The notes beneath the pieces were generated by a model that was given only the letters and a program-made list of their open reading frames with translations, did not search any database and was not told the origin of the DNA. A stretch of DNA of 64,000 nucleotides from Stomoxys calcitrans. Lineage: Eukaryota > Arthropoda > Insecta > Diptera > Muscidae. Each line of letters begins with the position of its first letter. Position 1 is the stretch's first letter. The position numbers and the translations under genes were made by a program. The stretch is taken from the NCBI RefSeq assembly GCF_963082655.1, contig NC_081555.1, positions 17,485,437-17,549,436 on the forward strand, read 5' to 3'. Positions 57,181 through 64,000 of the stretch are shown piece by piece.

Positions 57181-57890
57181 GTCGGGTAATCGGTCGATGG
57201 TAAGTATTATGGGAAGGTGGTCTGGCGATAAGGTCACGAACAGTCTTGCAGTATAAGAAGAAGGTCAACGTCTTCTCTAAGAATTACACAATCCGCATCG
57301 TTTGAGTGCCGGGCCATAGCGGAGTAAGGGGGGAATATAAAAGCAGACGATTTGGCAGTGAAGGCCTTTCGGGTCGACGCAGTCCGATTTAAGGGTGAGG
57401 GCAACAAACGCGCATGTAACTCTGTGCAACAGCGAAACGGTCGGTAGGACGGCGAAAAACCCTATGGGGCGATCCGGATCGTGAGAAGTCGAGGCTAATA
57501 CTAAAAAGGAAGTAAGAAGGAGGTCAGTATAGCTATTGGTATCATAACGGGACACAAAGGACTACTAGCTCACTTATGTAAAATCGGTGCGGCAAGTGAT
57601 AGTATGTGTAGGGTATGCGGGGAAGATGATGAGACGTTCGAGCATTTCCACCGGCACTTATGTGGAGACACAATTCCAGACATAAACCAACTTAGGGGAG
57701 AGGTATTGAAAACAATTAAGGATTTTGTAAGTAGCACGGAATTCCTAAGTTAAAATTTTCTTTTTAGAGGTTACTTTATAGTTTTTAGAGCGCACAACAA
57801 GGCGATTACTGGCTTAGGTGTATGTCCATAGTGGCATGGGCCGGATTAATATATGCACCTTCTTTTAAACCTAACCTAACCTAATGCTAT
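57181..57890 (+). pseudogene. NLR-1 non-LTR fragment, 3' end
   Basis: GGCGATAAGGTCACGAACAG, CGAAACGGTCGGTAGGACGG, GATCGTGAGAAGTCGAGGCT, then the zinc-knuckle region (CRVCGEDDETFEHF) and the 3' untranslated region ending CCTAACCTAACCTAA. The hAT element at 55564 lies directly upstream and may have split this copy. Confidence 0.75.
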
Positions 57891-58735
57891 AGACTATGGC
57901 ACCATGGCTAGCATGTCCGGCTTTGATGTCGTACGCCTGGGGAAAAACTTTTCCTTTCATTGATCAAACAATAAGATGTTTGCCCCCTGTGCCGTAATGG
58001 AATGTTTGTGGTCACATTTGCATTTTACTGTAGGCTATAAAAACAGTTAAATTGTTAAATTGATTAATCCATATTTGAATACTGACAACCCTAGTTCGGT
58101 GTAAGAAGATAAAGAACAAATTGTTCAAACTTGCTTAAGAGAAATCATATTATTCGACCTTTTTGGAAAACCAAAACTATAGCATGCCAACCATCAACCA
58201 ATGCATACAAATAGATATGTAAGTATTTATGCACATACTGTAAATATACTAATGATATGATAAAGAGATAATTTTTGTTTATTATCCAACTTCGGTATTC
58301 TTATTTACTATTCATTTTCCCCCACTCGATTGGCTGTATGGAATACATTGCAAGTTTTATGAAACATTTACACGCACTCACTTCTTAACACTGAATGTCG
58401 ACGGTATGTGAGTTGCATGTTAATAAGCAACAGTAAAATCAATAACAGTCATTGGTTCTTAGTCTAATATACCGTAATTGTTTTTGTATTTCCCTTTTTA
58501 CATATTTAAGGGAATATGAATAAAGTTGGTAGAGCGATTTGCTCAATTTAATAATAATACCATGAAAAGTTTGGGGGTTTGTAGCGTTAATGCAACGTTC
58601 TTTTGTTTATTTTATAACTTTATATTTTTTATCGACAAAAATAAACAATTTCTTAAAAAGGAAAATTTTAATAATACAAACAGGTAAACCTCGGTTAGGT
58701 GTATGTCCATAGTGGGCGGATAAATATCTACATAC
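57891..58735. other. No gene recognised
   Basis: AT-rich, unassigned. A short NLR-1 3' piece (GGTGTATGTCCATAGTGG) recurs at 58698. Confidence 0.4.
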
Positions 58736-58739
58736 TCTT

Positions 58740-59815
58740 TTTATACCCATCACCGAAGGATGGGGGTATATTCATTTTGTCATTCCGTTTGCAACACATC
58801 GAAATATCCATATCCGACCCTATAAAATACATATTTTCTTGATCAGCGGAAAAGCTAAGACGATCTAGCCCTATCCGCCCGTCTGTCTGTTGAAATCACG
58901 CTACAGTCTTTAAATATAGAGATATTGAGCTGAAACTTTTCACAGATTCTCTTTTTGTCCATAAGCAGGTTAAGTTCGAAGATGGACTATATCTTAATAT
59001 AGCCCCCATATATACCGATACGCCGATTTAGGGTCTTAGACCCACATTTATTATCCGATTTTGCTGAAATTTGGGACATTGAGTTGTGTAAGGCCCTTCG
59101 GCATACTTCTTCAATTTGGCCCAGATCGGTCCAGTTTTAGATATATAGCTGCCATATAGACCGATGCCTCGATTTAAGGTCTTGGGCCTATAAAAGACAA
59201 ATTTATTATCCGATTTTGCTGAAATTTGGGACAGTGAGTTATGTTAGGCCCTTCGACATCCTTCTTCAATATGGCCCAGATCGGTCCAGATATTGCTATA
59301 GCCGCCATATACACCTATCTCTAGATCTTGTGCCCATAAAAGGCGTATTTATTGTACGATTTTGCCAAAATTTGGGAAAGAGAGTTGCGTTAGACACTTC
59401 GACATCCTTCTTCAATTTGGCCCAGATTGGCCCTGACTTGAATAGAGCTGCCATATAGGCCTTTATCTCGATTTAAAGTCTTGGTCCCCTAAAAAGGCGC
59501 ATTTATAATCCAATTTCACTGAAATTTGACACAACGACCTATGTTAGGCTTTTCGACATCCGTGTCGTATATTGTTCAGATCGGTTTATTCTTAGATATA
59601 GCTACTAAAATGTCCAATATTTTGTTATACGCAATTGAACAATAATTTGTACCTATTAGTATTTGGTCCAAATCGGAACATATTTTGATATAGATGCTAT
59701 GGGGCATAAGGTATGCATTTTTAACCGAATTTTGACGAAAGGTTATTTACATATAAACCCGAGGTGGTGGGTATCCAAAGTTCGGCCCGGCCGAACTTAA
59801 AGCCTTTTTACTTTT
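58740..59815 (+). mobile_element. Foldback-like element, subtype 3
   Basis: Left end TATACCCATCACCGAAGG; right end, inverted, GGATACCCACCACCTCGGG: an imperfect terminal inversion. The interior is four to five diverged ~120-bp units with GCTGCCATATAGACCGATGC-like, TTATCCGATTTTGCTGAAAT and CTTCGACATCCTTCTTCAAT blocks. Confidence 0.65.
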
Positions 59816-59939
59816 TCAACAAAACCTTGTGTAATCTGTAAAAAGTTTAATTGTATGAAAAACTTTTAATGGAGAAATATGACCCTTTTTGGTGGTGGTG
59901 TGTTTTTTTATAAGATTCCTCAGAACAAGACTGGACACA

Positions 59940-60200
59940 GGGAGAGACAATCTGTAGGAGTTGAGGGGCCTGTATCTGCAGGATCGTAATTGAACCAGAA
60001 CTACTTTGGTTTGCCGGGGGAGGCCAGTTTCTTCAGGTGTAATGGCAGGCAGTCGTTCTCCAAGTACCATATCCAACCGGTAGCTATTTACCGCATTTGC
60101 TACCATGTCTGCATGAATGTTGTCTAGTTCTGCTTGAAGTGCCGCTTGTTCTAGAGCTTTGTAGCGCAGAACCTCAAAATCTAGATCATGTAGATCCACC
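59940..60200 (-). pseudogene. NLR-2 type carboxyl fragment, copy a
   Basis: Minus strand: LDNIHADMVANAVNSYRLDM, VLGERLPAITPEETGLPRQT, KVVLVQLRSCRYRPLNSYRL, the ORF2 carboxyl region also seen at 56667. Ends truncated. Confidence 0.6.
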
Positions 60201-60299
60201 TATACCAATCAGAGAGCTGCAACGAATGTGAATCTGCACTAACTCCAAACACACAACCATATCGTAATTCTTATCTACCGTAGAGGTCTATAGTGGCTG

Positions 60300-60625
60300 A
60301 CGGGAGACAACGCTCAGTGCTGATGGGACTGACGCTCAGTGAGTCAGTCCTTGAGAAGCCTGTATCTGCAGGATCGTAATTGAGCCAGAACTACTCTAGT
60401 TTGCCGGTGAAAGTCAGTTTCGGTCGGTCGTTCTCCTCCGTTCGGAGGCGGTCATTCTCAAAGTACTACATTCTCCCGGTACATATTTAACGCATTTGCT
60501 AAAGTTTCTGCCTGAATGTTGTCCAGATCCGCTTGAAAAGCCGCTTGATCCATAGGTTCTCTCTTGTAGCGCTGAACCTTACGCTCTAGATCATGTCGAT
60601 CCACCTTGTGTGGGCTTGATCATCT
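60300..60625 (-). pseudogene. NLR-2 type carboxyl fragment, copy b
   Basis: Repeats the same segment as copy a about 360 bp away in the same orientation (GCAGGATCGTAATTGAGCCA, CTCTAGTTTGCCGGTGAAAG, CATTTGCTAAAGTTTCTGCC, CGCTCTAGATCATGTCGATC). Small indels separate the two, so this is an old tandem duplication or two insertions. Confidence 0.6.
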
Positions 60626-60975
60626 GTTTTGAAAAATCAGTAAAATAAATCATGTGCAGAAGTGAAACCAGTCTATTAAACTCGTTGTGATTCAAAAACG
60701 AATTGATTGAAGCAATTGGTTCTAATCGAAAAACTCGCAGGCATTTTGGTTAGAAGCCTGCGAAGGATTCTACTGAACGGGACGCTCAAAGCTTTATATG
60801 ATTTTTAAAGCTCGTGCTTGATATGATTTCTCTGTTTATTGTATTTGATTTGATTTGTTCAAAGTGCAATTGAGCAAGTCTGATTGGAATCAAACTACAT
60901 AAATTGTCCTTCGCTTTAATAAATTAGCACAGATTTAGAAAACAGAAAACCTTATATTTCATTTGGTTTAATGGC

Positions 60976-61216
60976 TTAATTCTAACATTAGACATTTATT
61001 TTTATTAAACTAACTAACTTTTCGATATTTGGGACACCGAGTTCATTAAAAATACATATAAGCTTCTTTAGAATCTTTGCGCTGGTGGACCTCTCGAAAT
61101 CCATTGATATCATGCCTAACACCAAATCAATTATCTTATGGTCTTTTTGATAATAGAATGTCAAGCCAAAAAAATTTCGCTTAACATAATTGTCTATCCA
61201 CATGTCGATGACAAAC
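60976..61216 (-). pseudogene. hAT-like transposase fragment
   Basis: Minus-strand IDMWIDNYVKRNFFGLTFYY, QKDHKIIDLVLGMISMDFER, then ILKKLICIFNELGVPNIEKL resembles the central RNase H-fold region of hAT transposases (DxWTxxYxxxxFxxxTxHY). A stop codon interrupts the frame just upstream and the rest of the gene is missing. Confidence 0.5.
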
Positions 61217-61605
61217 TACTCCAAGCAAAACTCTTACCTTTGTATTGGACAAACGGAATGTAGTTTCCACTTTCAACATTTCAAACAAAGAAAACAGAAA
61301 AATTAACAAGATTTTGTTGTTATTTTAAGTGCACGTGCACCGATTAATGGATGAATGTGCATAGAACATTTAATTGTCCAAAACAAACTCGAATGGAAAC
61401 AAAATGTTCATTCAATTCAAGATAGCTTGTTTGATAATCCCTCGTTACTGAATGAAACGAGCGAGTACGAACATTCATGTTTGACTACTAGTGAAGTGAT
61501 TCGAACTGAATGTTCAGTTCGAGCAAATACGGAAGTTATCACTATCCGTCCATCCACCCAAACAAAAGCATCAACAAAAATCTAGTCGATAAACAAGAGT
61601 GCTTG
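61217..61605. other. No gene recognised
   Basis: The 76-codon plus-strand frame at 61355-61585 has no recognisable domain. Unassigned. Confidence 0.3.
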
Positions 61606-61609
61606 AAAA

Positions 61610-62760
61610 TTTTGCTACCCGCTGCGATTATCTGGTACCTATCCACAAAATGATGATTTGGATGGTCTCTGCGATAGCAACCCATGCTTAGACAGCATGT
61701 AGTTATGTCTTCTCATGGACAGGAACTTTGTCTCCTGATGGAGGTTGTCCACAGAACTAACGAGTTAACCAGTCGTTGTTCCAAGGGCGGCATTCTAAAG
61801 GATCTGAATATTATTCCATGGTTTTATTGTCAGCACCCCAAGCGCTGCCGGCAAGTGACGTGAGAACCTTGTTTCTGCTTTTAACTTTATTGAAAATTGC
61901 TGTGGCATGTGGGGAGAATGTTCAAGAGCTGTCAAATGTGACGTCAAATATTTCGGGACATTTGTAGTTCGGAATCAATTCTCCATCGACCATAACATTC
62001 AGCTCAGTATTCACATCACGCGTATATGTAGTGAACAATGATCAGCTTTGTCTCCTGGATCGCTGCCACCAATAGGTTTTTTCGACTTATAAAATTCACT
62101 ATCTCGTCGATCTTGTCCCGCAGACCATTGCAATTCAATTGCAAGAAAGATAAACTTCCTGGCACTGGCCCGGCAATATTGGAGCAAGGGTGCTGCTGTT
62201 GCGTATATTGCCGCACGGGACAGGTCGGAGGTGTCATATAGTCCGACGACGAGAACGCAGAAGGCCACGGCGACACTTGTAAACCACCGCAGTCTAAGTT
62301 CACACAGCCCGTAGAGATGTAAGGCCAAAGCAAGATCGGAAATGTACCCACTCCATGCAGCCGTTACACCTCACCGACCGATGAGGGAGGTGTTTCTGGT
62401 AAACAGAACATGACTAGGTTCCGGGTTTTTTTCAATTCCTGCACGGGACAGAAGCGTGCGAAGGCATTCCGAGATGTGCATCTCCCATGACGAAAAAAGG
62501 ACGAACACGTACACTGAGGCGGCAGCCCTTACCGATGAGCACTCTATAGGGTCAATCCGGTGCGTACAACCGGATGCCATGGGATTGACCTTTCGTTTTA
62601 GTCGTGTGCGTTGGCTTCCATGAGATTGATGTTGTTGTTGTTGTAGCAGTATGTTGTACACTGAGGCGGCAGCCCTTGCCGATTAATGAATCCAACGGGT
62701 TAATCAGGTACGTACAACCGGCTGCCAAGGGACTGTTGTTGTTGTAGCAGTGTTTCCGTT
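61610..62760 (-). pseudogene. NLR-2 copy with 5' end and internal deletion
   Basis: Minus strand from 62760: two ~110-bp GTTGTT-headed monomers (62740-62625 and 62590-62510), then a leader with VFVLFSSWEMHISECLRTLL and RAGIEKNPEPS. The endonuclease start SLSFLQLNCNGLRDKIDEIV (62165-62105) runs to AAIQETKL near 62042. There it jumps straight into the reverse transcriptase carboxyl region (complement of 32540-33000). Most of ORF2 is deleted at that junction. Confidence 0.75.
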
Positions 62761-63165
62761 CCACAAGCTGCGTAAAATGCAGACAGAGATAAACCCCAGA
62801 ATGTTCACTACAGCAGAAAAATAGAAAACCAACGCAAAAAATTTAGTGAACCCAGCGAAATGGGAAGAAACACACCGAAAATTTTATCCACCCATCCAAA
62901 CTAGGCCTCTACAGTGCCAAAATATGATAAGTGTGAAGTGGAGATAATCCAGACGCGAAAAAATAGTGTTCGCCCAAGGATGAGATGTCCCAGGTACTCG
63001 AATATGCGGGACTGTGACACAAAATGTGATCGAATGTCCCTAACATCTCCTGGTCATACCACACCCCGTAGAAATCTTTCTCACCCTGTGTCGATTGACA
63101 CACATGAACCTGACGTGTCAATATCGGGACCAGTTTAGACTCCCATTATAATTCCAAAGTAACGC
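62761..63165. other. Unassigned sequence
   Basis: Short frames on both strands without recognisable motifs. No repeat partner found in the window. Confidence 0.3.
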
Positions 63166-63169
63166 TTTG

Positions 63170-63500
63170 TCATCCTGTCACGGGATAGCTCTGAGCTCCA
63201 CACAGGCTAGAACATTGAGGTCCAATTTGTGTGGTGTTCATGGCAGTCACGAAAAGCTTAGTTGCTGGTTGCGTATTATGGAATGCTCCATACGGAGAAT
63301 GCAGTCGCGGCCAATTAGCCGGGCGGCACCGGCTCTTTCACAAATTCTGAGTGCCTATGATGCTCGATATGACAAAGCGCCTTCAAATAACCAATGACCA
63401 CCATATTCCGGCGGCGATCGGTCCTTTGGACTCTGACGAGCTTGCTCACCTACAGGAGCTTGACGAGGATCGCCACCTCCACATAACAACGTGGCTTTTC
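63170..63500 (-). repeat. Rep-390 copy
   Basis: Minus orientation: GTGGAGGTGGCGATCCTCGT, CCAAAGGACCGATCGCCGC, GAGCATCATAGGCACTCAGA, ATGGAGCATTCCATAAT. The frames through it follow the repeat. Confidence 0.65.
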
Positions 63501-63599
63501 TCATCCCCAGGATCATCGAGGTCCTTTTATGCGAAATTTTCACTCACTTGCCCTCACGTGGCCCTGAAGCCAGCACCTTCAGCGCCGCCTAACTATCCA

Positions 63600-64000
63600 T
63601 GCATATCGTAGCAAAAACATATTAGAGTTATATGTATTTCTATATTATTGTGGACATTTCAGGCATGTAAATTTTGTCTATTTATGATATTGCGCAGCAC
63701 ACAAAACGTGACTTTTGGAACGAGTTCCCTTTAAATTGCCCTAAAATTTGTATTAATTGTGCTCCTTAAGATGATCGCTAAACTGTTTGTATATCCCACC
63801 TCTTCATACTAAGTCATCATTGCTGCAGTATTGCTATGAAAATTCTTAACATTGACATCAAATAAGGATTTGCTTATACAATGAAGACGCCTAGATAATT
63901 TATAAAATGTTAATTAACGAAATGTAAACCACTTAATTGCTTAAAGCATTTTCTGTAAACGAGAATGTAACTTAAACCCTATAAAGATCAATGCAGAAGG
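63600..64000. other. No gene recognised
   Basis: AT-rich sequence to the end of the window. By gene order it should be CkIIbeta intron, since the first coding exon is not found before 64000. Confidence 0.35.

Overview
This is a stretch of animal nuclear DNA, almost certainly from a large-genome muscid-type fly (Musca, Stomoxys or Haematobia relatives). The three well-recognised genes read as close relatives of Drosophila proteins, their exons are cut by introns with normal GT/AG junctions, and most of the remaining AT-rich sequence is old, nested transposable elements. No bacterial genes, operons or CRISPR arrays are present. The species call is inference.

Layout. 1-11.3 kb: repeats lying upstream of, or inside a large intron of, the DPH6 gene. 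11.35-14.88 kb (+): seven 3' exons of diphthine-ammonia ligase (DPH6), an ATP-pyrophosphatase fused to two Rid/YjgF domains; the 5' exons with the PP-loop lie outside the window. 15.9-17.7 kb: retroelement debris. 18.9-20.2 kb (+): a complete two-exon gene for a 391-residue THAP protein that looks like the front half of a P-element transposase (THAP domain, coiled coil, THAP9/P-type helical region) without the catalytic part. 20.6-26 kb: MITEs, a possible LTR and unassigned sequence. 28.1-30.2 kb (+): complete Hsc70-3 (BiP/GRP78), with signal peptide and KDEL. 31.7-35 kb: non-LTR and tandem-repeat elements. 36.7-40.6 kb: a cluster of six short elements whose terminal inverted repeats closely resemble those of the Drosophila P element, three with 9-bp direct flanking repeats. 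39.1 kb (-): a small candidate terminal exon. 41-47 kb: nested SINEs and foldback elements. 47.3-55.2 kb (-): four coding exons of casein kinase II beta, with an alternative 3' end visible. 55.5-64 kb: a hAT element with a perfect 8-bp target duplication, more non-LTR copies and other repeats, in or beyond the first CkIIbeta introns.

The genes are unrelated housekeeping functions: translation factor modification, ER folding and a pleiotropic kinase subunit. The observation most worth following is the presence in one window of a P-transposase-derived, catalysis-free DNA-binding gene and a cluster of P-like MITEs. CkIIbeta and Hsc70-3 are also neighbours near X 10E in Drosophila as far as I recall, which suggests conserved microsynteny.
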